A stretch of 64,000 bases of DNA from Hygrophila difformis (GCA_030278955.1 JAOANR010000006.1:25799763-25863762); one strand, 5' to 3'. Shown: positions 1 through 11,720, counted from the stretch's first letter. The notes: a model not told the origin generated them from the letters alone. Numbers and translations are program-made.

Positions 1-9
1 CCAGCTGAA

Positions 10-780
10 ATGCAAAACTCAACAGACACATTGACAAATGATGATGGCAATAGTCGAAAACGAGCAAGAGAAGCTGCAACACAAATGCCTCCCGTGGCTA
101 CTAAGAAGAAAAGTCCATATTGGGAGCATTGTGAAAAAGGAACAAGGACTACAAGTAATGGAAGTGTACAACATATAGGAATATGTAACTATTGCAAAGC
201 TGAAATACCACCTGCCTATGGAAGTAGTTGAAAAATCACTTGGTGAGGAGGTGCAAGAAAAGTCCACTATATAATGTCAAGGGGAGTGAAAAAGGACAAT
301 CTGTCTTGACCAATGAGACAATGGGGCAAGGGGGTCAAATGGTGTCTCACACATTCAATCAGAAAAGATGTGAATTGAAGCTCACAGAGTTTGTGGTTAT
401 CGATGAAGCATCATTTCGAGCTGTTGAAGGGAAAGGGTTCACTAGTCTTCTTCATGAATTGCAACCAAAATTCAGAATTCCAGATAGAAAAAAAGTTGCA
501 GGTATGGTTTATGACTTGTTTTTAGTTGAGAAAGCAAAAATACAAAGTGTGATTAGTGGACAAAGGGTGAGTATTACCACAGACACATGGACATTTGTTC
601 AAAATATTAATTACATGGTTATCACAGCTCACTTTTTAGATAGTGATTGGAAGTTGCACAAAAGAATAATTAACTTCAGCAAAATCACTAGTCATGTGGG
701 GGAAGAAATTGGTAAGATGATTGAGCTTTGTTTGAGAGAATGGGGGATAGAGAAAGTATTTTCAATTGTAGTTGATAATG
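10..780 (+). pseudogene. hAT transposase, N-terminal block (BED finger and start of the transposase core)
   Basis: The first reading frame opens with a polar, basic N-terminus and enters a BED-type zinc finger (aromatic YWEHC region, then the CNYC cysteine pair). A one-base slip near 222-230 moves the frame; the second finger half (H and C in NHLVRRC) is read in the next frame, which continues to about 780. The remainder has plant hAT core landmarks such as the TTDTWT segment near 578-595 and the VDN motif at the LINE junction. The protein resumes after the LINE at 6671. Known family role: RICESLEEPER/Ac-like transposases bind the element ends and cut and paste them. Here the frameshift, the LINE insertion and the downstream stops make it non-functional. 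Confidence 0.85.
764..780. repeat. Target-site duplication, left copy, of the LINE insertion
   Basis: AATTGTAGTTGATAATG here is repeated at 6669-6685 directly after the LINE poly(A). The first two A bases could instead belong to the tail, so the duplication is 15-17 bp. It reads through the VDN motif of the transposase. Confidence 0.9.
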
Positions 781-844
781 GGAGAATAACTAGCGTATTT
801 TCTAGATCAAAAGGCTATTGACGATTTTTTCTCTCTCTAAGAAA

Positions 845-2502
845 ATGCTCTCCTCTACTGGTGACCCTCCTGATTCAACTCCGACGACCGGCCAAACTCC
901 TGCCTCGAACTTTGTTTTTTCTGGTAGCTCTACCTCCTTCCGGGACAAGGTTTTGGAAGGAAGATGTGCAACCCCTAAGCCCCTCTCTGAAGATCCGGCC
1001 AATGCTGATTTAGTCACCTGGACTTTGTGGATGGTGACCGTTTAAAGCCACGGATCACCATCGATCCTAAGCTCAAAGAAAGGTTGTGCAAACCATACCA
1101 AGATGCTCTTATCATTTCAGTCTTAGGCAAGACGGTAGGATACATGGCACTGCTTGACAGGATAACGAAACTGTGGAAGATTGAGAACAGGTTTCACATG
1201 GTAGATATGGGGGCTGGACACTACCTTGTGAAGTTTGAAAGGGAGGCTGACCGCACCAGAGTTCTCCATGACGGACCTTGGATGGTGTTCGAAAGCTACC
1301 TCACGATTTGCCCCTGGCGTCCTAACTTCATAGCTGATGAAGAAACACCCAAGCGGTCTGTCGTGTGGGCAAGATTCCCAGGGCTTTGCTTTGAACTCTT
1401 TGATGAAATCCTGCTGAACAAGATGGCGGCTGCTCTTGGTAAACTAGTCCGGATTGATGCCATTACAAAGGGTGTTAACAGAGGTATATTTGCAAGGGTG
1501 TGTGTTGAGATAGACTTAGACCTCCCTCTGGTTTCCAGCGTGCTAATTGGAGATAGGTGGTATAAGGTCGCTTACGAGGGGCTGCATCTCATCTGTTCAA
1601 AGTGTCAGCGGTATGGCCATGCCACCAATAAGTGCTCACATGAAAAAGGAGGAGAAACGGTGGATATTCCGGTGAAGACCGCTCCGGTGAGTGGCACACT
1701 CAACCAAGAAGTTGGAAAGGACAAACAGACTGCTAATGCTTCAGTCTTTGGCACTTCCACTTTGGTATTGAAAGACAAAAAGAATTCTCCTGTTCCAGAT
1801 CCTGACCTTGAAGTAGACACTAATATGGAAAGTGACATTAATGAGGGGGAAAGTCAAAACCTGGAAGCAGCCGAATTCACCAAAAAAGGGGGTCACGAGT
1901 CCTCTGCAGAAGTTGATCCTCTGGTAGAAAGTAAGGGGAATGGACAGGTTCCTCCTCAACCTAATAGTGGAGAATGGATAAAGGTTACACGTAAAAAACC
2001 TAGTGGACTTAAAAAGGCTGGAGGGAAGGAGCTAAACACTTCTGGGCCGAATACAACTAAAAACAGGGCCAAGGTGGAAGGGAGTGGAAGGTCTATCCAG
2101 AAAGTGAAGCCCACTTACTCACATGGGCCGGGAAAACCTCTACACATCATAACTAACACTATGGACAAGAGAGAGAAAAAGAACAAATTGGGGAAGGCCC
2201 CAATGCTAAAGGGCCCAATTCTGAAAATTAAAGGCAGCCCGAAGGAAAACGACGGGAACCTTCACCCCAAAAGAGCACGGCCGAACGATGAGTCTGACGG
2301 GGTTGATGGAGAACAGGGGCCGGAGAAACTTGATAAAGCACCACCTAGAGCTCAGGATGGCGGTGACAAAAAATCGAATGGAGGCGACTTGGTCATGGCT
2401 GAGGGCTCAATGGAGATAAGGGGGTTGCCCAGGGCTCCCCTTGAGAGGTTTAGTTCTCTGATCCCTTACCCCCAATGTTGTTTATGGATTTTAAAAACCT
2501 AA
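845..2502 (+). pseudogene. LINE ORF1, DUF4283 and CCHC zinc knuckle
   Basis: The frame starts at ATG 845 (MLSSTGDPPDS). It shifts by one base near 1015-1030 into the frame that runs to 2502. A DUF4283-like region lies at about 1090-1430 and includes the segments WKIENRFHMVDMG and DGPWMVF. A CCHC knuckle, C-x2-C-x4-H-x4-C, lies at 1594-1635. The C-terminal third is low complexity, rich in K, G, P and N, as in other plant L1 ORF1 proteins. Known role: RNA binding in the LINE ribonucleoprotein. The stop overlaps the start of ORF2 by 28 bp, which suggests linked translation in the intact ancestor. Confidence 0.85.
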
Positions 2503-5500
2503 AATTTTTTGCTTGGAACGTTGGAGGAATTAATGGTGGGAATACTAGACGAGTTCTTCGTGATCTATTGAGGCTTAATTGTCCTGATATAGTTTTTCTT
2601 TTCGAACCTCAATCGGTTTTTGCAAAATCTGCATCATGGATTCTAGCTGCAGGTTATGCTGATCTCTGTATTCAAGAAGTGAATGGCCGGGCCGGTGGTT
2701 TGTGAATTTTATATCGCTCGAGTATTAATTGTGATGTTCAGGTCTTCGACGAAAGGGACAGGATCATTACCATTGAACTCACTGCCGCGAACAACTCCTG
2801 GTTTGCGTCGGCACTCTATGCCTCCCCGCACTATTTGGACCACCGGAAGAACTGGTCGGATATCCGGGATTTGGCTAAGAGTATTGATGGAGCTTGGATT
2901 TTGCTGGGGGACTGGAATCAAATCTTAGGGCAGAATGAGGTCAGAGGCGGGTCATATAATGTGAACATGGCGGAGGAGCTTGGATGTGTCCTTTATGACT
3001 GCGGGTTGACTACTATCAATACACAAGGAGGCACATTCACTTGGTCTAGGCCGATAGGAGACCAGCAACGCATATTCAAGCACTTGGACAGGGGGGTTGT
3101 GAATCTTGAATGGATCTCACCCTTTCCTCATGGGTCATTGTCCATACTTCCGAGGGTGGGGTCGGACCATTCCCCCTTGCTGCTACGCTGTGGCCAACTT
3201 CCTCCTCCCACCGCGCCCCCTTTTCGATGGGAAGCTAGTTGGTCACTCAATAAAGATTATGGTTCGGCTGTGAAGGACTCATGGAACCTGCCTTCAGCTT
3301 CCATTAGCCACAGGATTCAGAATATGGAGAAAGCCTCAAAAAAATACAAACAGATGAGTGGGGGGAACATTAAATGGAGAAAGTTTAAGATTCTCAAACG
3401 TCTGGAAGGGCTTTCAAGAACTCTAGAAAATGTTGATTCTATCCGATTAACCCTGCTGGAAAATGAATTGAAAAGGGAGTACGAATCCATCCTTGCTCAA
3501 CAAGAGCTCCACTGGTTCCAAAGAGCTCGGGAAAAGTGGGTCAAGCTAGGAGACAGAAACACTTCATATTTCCACGCAAGAGCCTCTTGCAAACGTCATA
3601 GGAACCGAGTGCATGGGATTACCCTCCCCAATGGCGTGTGGTCTGAAGATGAGGTAGAAATTTGAGCCGCTGCCCGCTGCTATTTTGAGGATTTATTTGC
3701 AGCTAAACAGGTGCCACATCATATTGATGATCCCCTCAATCTAAATGTGATGATGCCACCCCTGACAGCCACGCCTTTGCAAATTGTTGAACAGATGGCT
3801 AAACCTGTTACCGAGGAGGATGTGAATCAGGCCCTACGGAACATGGATGATCTAGCCGCCCCCAGCCTGGGGCATTGTTCTTTAAACGATATTGGGAAGT
3901 GATGAATCCTTCGGTGGTTGAATTTGTGAGGAAGGCCATTCAAGATCAGCATTTTGCTCCCTCCATCGCCAAAGCCTTTGTCTGCCTTATCCCGAAAACT
4001 CCCAATCCTTCCAGCTTTAAGGACTTTCGGCCAATCACACTTTGTAACGTTCTCTACAAGATGTTGACCAAGATTCTGGTTAGTCGTCTCCGACTGGCCA
4101 TCCTGGAGGCGGTCTCCCCACACCAAAGTGCCTTCATCCCTGGCCGTGGGCCTATAGATAATGCCATCATGCTTCAGGAACTCCTTGGGCAACTATCCGG
4201 ATCCAAGAACCGCATCCAAGCAGTTATTCTTAAAGTTGATATTGCTAAGGCTTATGACAGTGTTAGATGGGAATTCTTGGAAGGCGGTCTCCATGAATTG
4301 GCCCTGCCTGGGGAGATTATTAACCTAATTATGTTTTGTGTTGCCTCCCCTACTTACTCAGTCCTCTGGAACGGTCAGGCCCTAGAGGAATTTCAACCAG
4401 GGAGAGGACTCCGCCAGGGAGATCCAATCTCCCCATACCTCTTCTTGATTGTTATGGAGAAGCTTTCGCCAATGATTACTCACTCGGTTAGAGAGAACCG
4501 CTGGCAAGCTATCTGTCTTGAGGAAAACGGTATTGGGACTTCTCATCTCCTCTTCGCGGATGACCTAATCCTATGCTCTATGGCCAACCGAGAAGGTATC
4601 ACCACCATTAATCATATACTGAAGGTTTTTGGTGAAGCTTCGGGTCTTCTCCTCAACCCCCAGAAATCAGAAATTTTCATTTCCCCTGCAGTCGCCATGG
4701 CAGAGAGTACCTGGATTGCCAACACTCTCAATATGCCTATCGTTCAGTCCTTTGGGTCATACTTGGGATTTCCGATGCTTATGGGACGCAGCCGATGTCG
4801 TGATTTCAAATTCATTCTGGATAAAATAGATGAAAGGCTTGAGGGGTGGGCGAGCAAACTTTTAAACAAAGCGGGTCGAGTAACCCTGTGTAGATCCGCC
4901 CTCGCGGCCATTCCCACTTATTTCATGCAATTGCACTGGTTTCCGGAGAGTGTGTGCGATGCAATTGATAGAAGAATCAATAGATTCATCTGGAAAGATC
5001 GGAATGGGAAAGGCACCCACCTTATCAATTGGGATAAAATCGCAACTCCCAGGGATGTTGGGGGGCTCGGATTGAGGCGCGCTAGATGGATAAATATTGC
5101 ACTTTTGGGGAAGATTCTATGGGGGTTGATTCACTCAGCGACCAAACCTTGGGTCCAGCTGATCAAGAATAAGTTTGGAGATGTCGATTACTTATTTGAT
5201 CCCCCTCGTCCAGCCAAATCAAATTTTCTCAAACTTACTAACAGGCTGTCCCCTTTGCTTCGTGATGGATTCCAATACCGACTAGGGGATGGTTCTTCAT
5301 CTCTCTGGTTTTCTAAGTGGTGGAACAACAACCAATTAGGGCCATGCCTGCCATTCATTGCAACTCAAGACCTGGACTTGAGGGTGAAGGATGTGATTGT
5401 GACAGGGGCATGGGAATGTCAAGGTATCTATTCTATGGTCCCTCATGGTATACTTAATGAAATTTGCTCATCTCCTCCTTCTCAGTTGCATCCTGCTGCC

Positions 5501-6636
5501 GCTGACTTTTGGATCTGGAAACATAGCAGTTCTGGCTGCTACTCGGTCTCATCTGCATATAGATTTCTATCATCGATGGACAGGGATAACTCTCAGTGGA
5601 AGTGGATGTGGAAGGCAGCCATACCAGAAAAATTTGGTTTTTTCCTCTGGCTTCTCTCGCACAAAGCGCTCCCGGTTAATGCCCTCAGGTTCCACCGGCA
5701 CCTTGCCACATCTCCCCTATGTCTCATGTGTGGTACTGAAATTGAAACTTGGGCTCACTGTTTATTTTATTGCGATTGGGCACGTCTCATCTGGAGGGAT
5801 CTCAAAATTAGTATCCCAATTGATTTTGACTCTATCCCTAAAGAGAATATCAGAGGATTCCTCCAAGCCATGACCCGGCTATATGGCACTCCCTTCATGG
5901 CTGCCTTATGGACGCTATGGCTTGAAAGAAATGGGCGTATTTTCAGAGGAAAACAACGTACGGGGTGGATCCTGAGAATGGATATATGGAGAATGGCAGC
6001 AGACCTAACTACCGAGGGCTCCACTCTATCTTCGGGCTCTGGGACAACTCGATGGATCAGCTGGAATGAGAATAATGCTACTGGTTTCATCCTTCGCATA
6101 GACGGCATTCGCATGGGAAACGAGGGAAGGACGGCGTATGGCTTTGTAGTTCGTAATGGGGAAGGCGAGTGGTTGGAGGGGGAAGTGGTTATCTTGGCCA
6201 ACAAACTATCATTTACTCTGAACTGGCGGCCCTTGCTTCAGGACTCAATTTTGTGAAACAAATGGGAGTTCACAGGCTCAGCTGTTATACCGACTCGAAA
6301 CTCCTTATTGATTTGCTGAATTCCTGTCCCGAATTCCATCTGAATGCTGGCCTCATTCACCATGCACAGGACCTGCGAGATGGCTTTGAGGACTGTCCTA
6401 TCTACCACGTCCTGAGAGAAGGAAATGGTGTGGCCGATTCCTTAGCTAAGTTCGGCGCCTTGAAAGAGGAGTTCTACACTACGTGGGCATTCCCTCCGGA
6501 CTTTGCTCTTGGAGTATTGCGGCGGACGCGGCGGGATTCTGTTTTCCGAGACTCTAGTCTTGGGGTGTTTCGTTTTCATTTCCTGTCCTTTTTCATTTTG
6601 CTTTGTTGCTTTGTTTTGTGTTTTCACATTTCTTGA
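2475..6636 (+). pseudogene. LINE ORF2: endonuclease, reverse transcriptase, RNase H
   Basis: Starting at ATG 2475 (or 2484), the APE endonuclease shows WNVGGI, GDWNQI and the SDH motif near 3160. The reverse transcriptase begins about 3930 and has the DIAKAYD block near 4240 and the catalytic FADD at 4553-4564. A zinc-binding RVT segment lies at about 5490-5800 (CLMC...HCLFYC). The RNase H domain (about 6080-6500) has the acidic residues in IDGI, SELAAL, YTDSK and ADSLAK. Breaks: in-frame TGA at 2703-2705 and at 3663-3665, a frameshift near 3866-3875, and another in the G-run near 6175-6185. Known role: target-primed reverse transcription. It is dead in this copy. Confidence 0.92.
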
Positions 6637-6668
6637 TTATTATCTGGCTTCGGCTCTTCCAAAAAAAA

Positions 6669-6685
6669 AATTGTAGTTGATAATG
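6669..6685. repeat. Target-site duplication, right copy, of the LINE insertion
   Basis: Second copy of the 15-17 bp repeat at 764-780, placed directly after the LINE poly(A). Confidence 0.9.
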
Positions 6686-8107
6686 CATCTGCTAATGACA
6701 CTGCAATTGAATACTTGAAAAAGAGAATGTTGATTGAGAAAACTTTGTTATTCAGTGGAAAATATTTGCATTTGAGATGTGCATGCCATATACTTAACTT
6801 GATTGTTAAAGATGGATTGAAAGAACTGGATTTTTCAATTAAGTCTATCAGGAATGCAGTTGTGTTTCTTCATTCTTCTCCTTCAAGATTGAACAAGTTT
6901 CGAGAGTTTTCCATACTAGCAAAGTTTTCTAGTACGTCAACGGTGCCTATGGATGTCAAAACAAGGTGGAATTCAACCTATAAAATGCTTGAAATTGCAT
7001 TGAAGTATAGGAGAGTGTTTGAAAGAATGACTGAAGAATGGGTGCCTTTTATAAACTATTTTGGTGAAAAAGATGACAAGGGAAAAGTCAGGATGGGGCC
7101 TCCAGTTGCAAATGATTGGGATAATGCACAAGCATTTGTGTACTTTCTCAAAAAATTCTATGATGCAACCTTGGAGTTGAGTTCATCAAAAACTCCTACA
7201 TCCCATTTGATTTATCAGTCAATGGTAGCCCTAAAATTGAGATTGAGAAGAAGTGGAAAGATGATTCTGAGCCGATTCTTAAGAAGGTTGCAAGTGCAAT
7301 GAAGGAAAAATTTGACAAGTATTGGGGAAATGGGATAAAATCAATCACTTGATTTTTATTGCTAATATTTTGGATCCAAGAAACAAGCTTCAGATGATTA
7401 AAGTCAGCATTAAGAAATTGTGAGGTACTTTCGAAGAGATCCAGGAGTTTATTGGTCACATTAAAAAGGACTTGATAATTTTGTGGACAGAGTATAAGGG
7501 GGTAAATGATACACTAATTAGTGAAAGAAAAAATGCTCCATTAGAGTGTGATGATGGATGCACTTCTAGTGAAGGTGGTAATGGTCTTTTTGATGAATTG
7601 TTCAATGATGTTGATGCACAAAATGAAGAAGAACAACTTCAACAAATTTTCAATGAAGTGGATAAATACCTAGCTGATGAGATTGAGAAGCGATCTAACC
7701 CTACTTTTAATCTTTTGGCATGGTGGAAATGAAGTGGAACTAGGTATCCTATCCTTTCATTGATTGCAAAAGATATATTTGCAGTTCCAAGCTCAACGAT
7801 TGCTAGTGAGTCCGCTTTTAGTTTGGGCAAAAGGGTTGTGGATCCTTTTAGAACTAGCTTGAGTTCAAAAATGGTTGAGGCGCTGGTATGTACAAGTGAT
7901 TGGCTAAAGGCTGAAGATTTCAGCTTGTATAAAGATCCAACTGATGATGATCTTGATTTGTACAAGGAAATTGAACAAATTGAAAAAAGTAAAGAGTTTA
8001 TTTTATTAATAATTTCATTTTACTTGTATTAATTCAAAATAATGTGTATTAATTGTTTATGTGCTTGTTTTACAGGTGCAACTCAAGATCCTCCATCAAC
8101 TACCTAA
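6671..8107 (+). pseudogene. hAT transposase, C-terminal block with dimerisation domain
   Basis: After the second copy of the target duplication the transposase continues with the typical LRCACHILNLIV block near 6774-6810 and the conserved TRWNSTYKML block near 6961-6992. A frameshift and stops lie at 7290-7470. The frame resumes at 7472, and a single in-frame TGA at 7730-7732 interrupts the hAT C-terminal dimerisation domain. That domain contains the PSSTIASESAFS motif at about 7784-7820. A short terminal exon probably begins at 8076 after the acceptor TTTTACAG and ends at TAA 8105-8107 (TQDPPSTT). Known role: C-terminal hATC domains assemble the transposase oligomer. Confidence 0.88.
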
Positions 8108-8338
8108 TCAGGTATATGAGTTGGAAATGTAAGGTTTATGTTATAACTTTTTTGCTATATTTTCCCAAGTTTACTCAAAATCAGAGATGATGGGTACGGA
8201 TGGATTCGAGATGGGTGGTTGGTTCATATTTGTAGTAATGATTTTCACTTCATCAATTAGCGGTTTATGACATTTGATTATTGCTTGTAGTCTTAAGTAT
8301 GATTCTAATTGTACCTCATTTGTCTCATTGGTTTTGTA

Positions 8339-8640
8339 GCTACAAAAATGATCCTGGCAATGAGTAACCTCATTGCAACGTGTCAAAGGAATGAGATTTT
8401 GGAGTTTGAAAAAATTCTTAAGGTATTTGATGGCGTTATGCATGAAACTGGGTTGTATCAGTATTTTTTGAAAACTTGACTGTATGTCTTTGGTCTTAAT
8501 AATTTGGTCTCATTACTGCAGAGTAACAGGAGAACAATAATGGATGATCCATTTATTCAAAATTACATTGAAGTTCTTCTGAAGAATGTGAGAATACAAG
8601 TGCTACTTAAGCTCATAAAGCCTTTTGTGTTGAGCAGTTT
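8339..8640 (+). pseudogene. Captured fragment of COP9 signalosome subunit 2 (CSN2/FUS12), two exons and an intron
   Basis: After an acceptor-like TTTTGTAG, bases 8339-8422 read YKNDP, then after a small in-frame loss LAMSNLIATCQRNEILEF and EKILK, followed by a GTATTT donor. Acceptor CTGCAG at 8516-8521 is followed from 8522 by SNRRTIMDDPFIQNYIE, VLLKNVRIQVLLKLIKPF, then non-homologous residues and a TAG. These strings match what I know of plant CSN2 just before its PCI domain, including the exon junction after the ILK residues. The intron is kept, so genomic DNA was copied rather than mRNA. It lies between the hAT transposase and the hAT terminus, so the element captured it. The donor locus is not in this window. 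Too short to encode a working CSN2. Confidence 0.8.
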
Positions 8641-8907
8641 TTATTAGTTATTATATTGAAGACTTGAAGTTTGATTGTTGAAGATTTGAACTATTTGTTT
8701 CACTGTTCTAGACTTAGAGTTTATTTGTTTGGATTTCATATTTATAGTTCAGAATTTAATTTGTGGATTTATTTGCAGTTTTGCACTACTTCTTTCTATA
8801 ATTATATATGTTTTAGCTGTCAAATGAATTTTTAGAAGCTATCAAATAATGGCTTATGTTTTTTTATTTATTTTTTTAAATAGTTTTGGTATGCACAGCA
8901 ACACAAC

Positions 8908-9159
8908 TAAATAGTTCGGTATATTTCGGTATTCTTCGGTATACTTCGGTATATCGTATACCGAAAAATCGGCACGGTATACCGGAAAGTCAGTACGGTA
9001 ACGGTATGAAAATATTTCATATCGAAGTATTCGGTATACCGATCTTCGGTATACCGAAGGTTTCGGTACGGCATCGGTATGAAAATTTTATACCGTATAT
9101 TTCGGTACGGTATACGGTATGGCGAAAATTTTTCGGTATACCGTACCGACCCACCCCTA
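8908..9159. repeat. hAT subterminal repeat region and right terminus
   Basis: Many direct and inverted copies of TTCGGTAT and GGTATACCG occur within 250 bp, ending in CCGACCCACCCCTA at 9159. Subterminal repeats of this kind are binding sites for hAT transposases in known families. The arrangement is shared with 46044-46593. Confidence 0.8.
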
Positions 9160-9244
9160 GTGACGACTGAGCATCTGCAAAGCTAAAAATTGAAAAATTT
9201 ATACAACAATGGGGAGAGAGACAAAATTTAGCAACGACAATATA

Positions 9245-10300
9245 ATTACACCCCCAACACGTCTGTGAATACAAGCGGTCTCATATCATCAATTGGAAAC
9301 CCTCACAATGTAAAGAACTCAACTACATTTACATCTCGTTTAGCCAAATTATTTGCAACAATTCCCTTTACGAAAAATATATGACCATTCAATGCATTCA
9401 GGGGCGAAACTACAGCCATATATGGAATGGCTTAGGCCCTCCCATGAATTTTGCAACAAGTCTATAATAATATACTTATAATTCAATAGTCAAATGTAAG
9501 ATATAAGTAAATGTTATATGTTAATTGTTTTATTCTTTTAAATTCTAAAAACTCAATTATTTATAATACAATAGTTTTTGATCCAATTATATTGAAGTAA
9601 CGCATGCTCTGTACTCCACTTATACCTCTTCCTTGTCCACTGGGATTTCTACCGTTCCATCACCTATTCACCATCATTACAAAACAAATTCCAAACTCTA
9701 ACCATTTTCTACACTATGAGTTTCAAGTTTGAACTATACAATAACAACATAGAAAAGTAAGAAGATGACCAACTTCTAATTGTTATCCATCTCCACCTGT
9801 TGATCGTGGACATTCATAGTTGGAAGTTAGGTTTGAATTCTTATTTCGTATAACGTTATTTGAAATATTTTAAAATAGTTTGCATTTGGTTTTGGATTAA
9901 TTTTTTTGTGAATTTTTTTTTAGTGAAACCGGCCCCTTGTTATTGACATTTCTGGTTTCGCCACTGAATGCATGGATTCTCTATCATATGACGACGAATT
10001 ATGTTAACTATGGGGAACAACAAATGGCACTTCTCAACATCATTGTGAATCAATCGAAGTGTCTCAATAGAGTAGGAGCAGCTGCATGCATTGCTAATAT
10101 TTAATATGCGAAAGCGCAACATAGAATTATAAATTCCATAAAGTTCCAGGAACTTTCGGGTTTGTCGTCGGTCCAGTGTATCCATTCACCAAAGCCCTTT
10201 CACCTAGCTTCCATCCCCATGCATCACGGATCAGGCCTCCAAACCCATACATTTATTGGATTACCAATTGAACTCCCATCAATGTGCACCACAATCCTCC
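9245..10300 (-). pseudogene. Decayed LINE-type RNase H fragment, split by a MITE
   Basis: On the minus strand, about 10290-10270 reads VHIDGSSIGNP, the first catalytic-Asp block of plant LINE RNase H. It is followed after a frame slip by GGLIRDAWGWKLGERAL. Beyond the MITE at 9399-9966 the strand resumes with HIFFVKGIVANNLAKRDVNV (about 9380-9320), which resembles the family's REGN-x-VAD-x-LAKRG block, then VEFF and a stop. Several stops and slips are present, and the last catalytic Asp reads Asn. This is a remnant with no coding capacity. Assignment rests on short motifs. Confidence 0.6.
9399..9966. mobile_element. hAT MITE, CAGGGGCGAAAC type
   Basis: Left end CAGGGGCGAAAC and right end GTTTCGCCACTG are imperfect inverted repeats. 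The flanks are AATGCATT (9391-9398) and AATGCATG (9967-9974), a 7/8 match to an 8-bp duplication as expected for hAT. Its 568 bp are AT-rich and non-coding. It interrupts an older RNase H remnant on the minus strand. Confidence 0.8.
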
Positions 10301-10624
10301 CGTGTTGAGACCTCAGATATCATCGTACAATTCGTGTCTTGCCCACATTGGTCCGGCCAATGAATGCCCTATAAATGCAAGCAACCATATGCTACTATCA
10401 TTCAACTCCTCGCAAACATACCGCATTTATCTCAAGCAAAATTATTCACAATGTGGCCGATTGCAAGCCCTTCCAATCCCCAAAAAATTCTCGGACAGCT
10501 CCAACAGCACCATCAGCCCAATCCAATTAATTATTCTTATATCAATGTTACAATTAAATCAATTTTTTCATATAATTCTTATACCATTGCTACAATTAAC
10601 TCAATTTTTTTCAAATAATTTTTA

Positions 10625-11107
10625 TATTGGGTGATAGTGATGGGAACTTGATTCATGGATTTTCGGGTTCTATTGGGTGTTCTAAGAATCTTGTGGCGGA
10701 ATTACATGGTATTTGGAATGGCATCAAATGTCTTATTCGTTTGGGTGTTACTTCGGCTTGGTGTTATTCGGATTCTCAGGATGCTTTGCGGCTTCTCCAG
10801 GCAGATCTATTGTTGGATTATCCGGGTTTTTATTGGGATCACATCCTTCGTGAAGGCAACTCGATTGCTGATTGCTTGGCCAAGCGGGGGGCGCGTTCAT
10901 TGCAGTTCTTCACCACCTGGGCGTTCCCTCCTGATGAGGCCCGTGATCTAGTTCGCTTTGATGCTGCAGGGGTTTGGTATCCTAGATACTAAGTCCTTGT
11001 AGTCTTTTTTACTTTGTGTCGCTTCTTCCTTCCTCATCCCTCTTTTCTATAGCTTTTTTAGCTTTTTCCTTAACTGACGCTTGCGCGTCAATGTTCACCA
11101 AAAAAAC
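10625..11107 (+). mobile_element. 5'-truncated LINE with RNase H domain
   Basis: A 121-residue open frame at 10627-10992 is the end of a LINE ORF2. It has AELHGIWNGIK, the YSDSQDAL acidic block and the EGNSIADCLAKRG block, and ends in the same FTTWAFPPD motif as the full-length LINE at 781-6670. A 3' UTR and a short A-run at 11099-11107 follow. Only the RNase H tip is left, as is usual after incomplete target-primed reverse transcription. No clear target duplication was found. Confidence 0.8.
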
Positions 11108-11244
11108 TATTCAGGGTCTAACGGTTGAATCACTTAAAAATTATACTTCATTTAAATTATAAAGATATGTATTCAAGGGTGTAAAAGTAAAATCAATTCG
11201 TTCTACTAAACGGCCACATAAGCAACATATCTGCAATTACTATT

Positions 11245-11245
11245 G

Positions 11246-11311
<66 letters not shown>
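11245..11311. repeat. (AAT)n microsatellite
   Basis: About 22 uninterrupted AAT units. A similar array occurs at 42129-42204. Confidence 0.97.
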
Positions 11312-11711
11312 GAACAAATTTTAGGCAGGTCAGTAATAACTTTATTTTAGTTTCAATTTTTTCCAATAAAATATTTATATATTTATAAAATTTTGAACCC
11401 TAAAAAATATTGCATTTATATAGTAGAAATAATTATCTTTAAATATAAAAATAATTATAAAATAAAATTATTAAAAAAATTAAATATAATAAAATAAGTA
11501 TCATAAACTCTATAAATGATAATTAATTTGAAAATAGTTTAAATGAACATAATTTAAGAAATATTATAATAAAATATGTAAGCATAATGTTTTATTTGTA
11601 AAATATTATAAAAAAATAGTTAAACATAATTATTTATTATTAAACTAAATATTCTTTTAATTTATCGAAATTATTACTATTTATTAGTATGAATAAGTAA
11701 ATGAACATGAA
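11312..11711. other. AT-rich non-coding stretch
   Basis: Very AT-rich sequence between the microsatellite and the MULE. I see no coding or repeat signature in it. Confidence 0.6.
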
Positions 11712-11720
11712 AAACTTATA
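11712..11720. repeat. MULE target-site duplication, left
   Basis: AAACTTATA, identical to 20419-20427. A 9-bp duplication is diagnostic of the Mutator superfamily. Confidence 0.9.

Larger units (their letters stand above)
781..6670 (+). mobile_element. L1-type LINE with RNase H domain, near full length, inserted in the hAT
   Basis: The 5.9 kb insert has a short 5' leader, ORF1 (845-2502), ORF2 (2475-6636) and a poly(A) tail at about 6660-6670. A 15-17 bp target duplication flanks it. The gene order is nucleic-acid-binding ORF1, then endonuclease, reverse transcriptase, zinc-finger segment and RNase H. This is the layout of plant L1 LINEs that gained an RNase H. Several stops and frameshifts in both ORFs show it is not autonomous now. 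It is the younger layer, because the interrupted hAT frame continues on both sides. Confidence 0.93.
1..9159 (+). mobile_element. hAT DNA transposon, left end outside the window, split by a LINE
   Basis: The window opens inside this element. It carries a decayed hAT transposase in two blocks (10-780 and 6671-8107) and ends at 9159 with CCGACCCACCCCTA, which is the complement of a TAGGGGTGGG-type hAT terminus. The last 250 bp are dense in CGGTATACCG-type subterminal repeats. The same terminus and repeats occur in the 550-bp MITE at 46044-46593, so the two belong to one family. The 8-bp target duplication cannot be tested because the left end is not in view. Bases 781-6670 are a later LINE insertion. 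Bases 8339-8640 hold a captured host-gene fragment. Confidence 0.85.
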
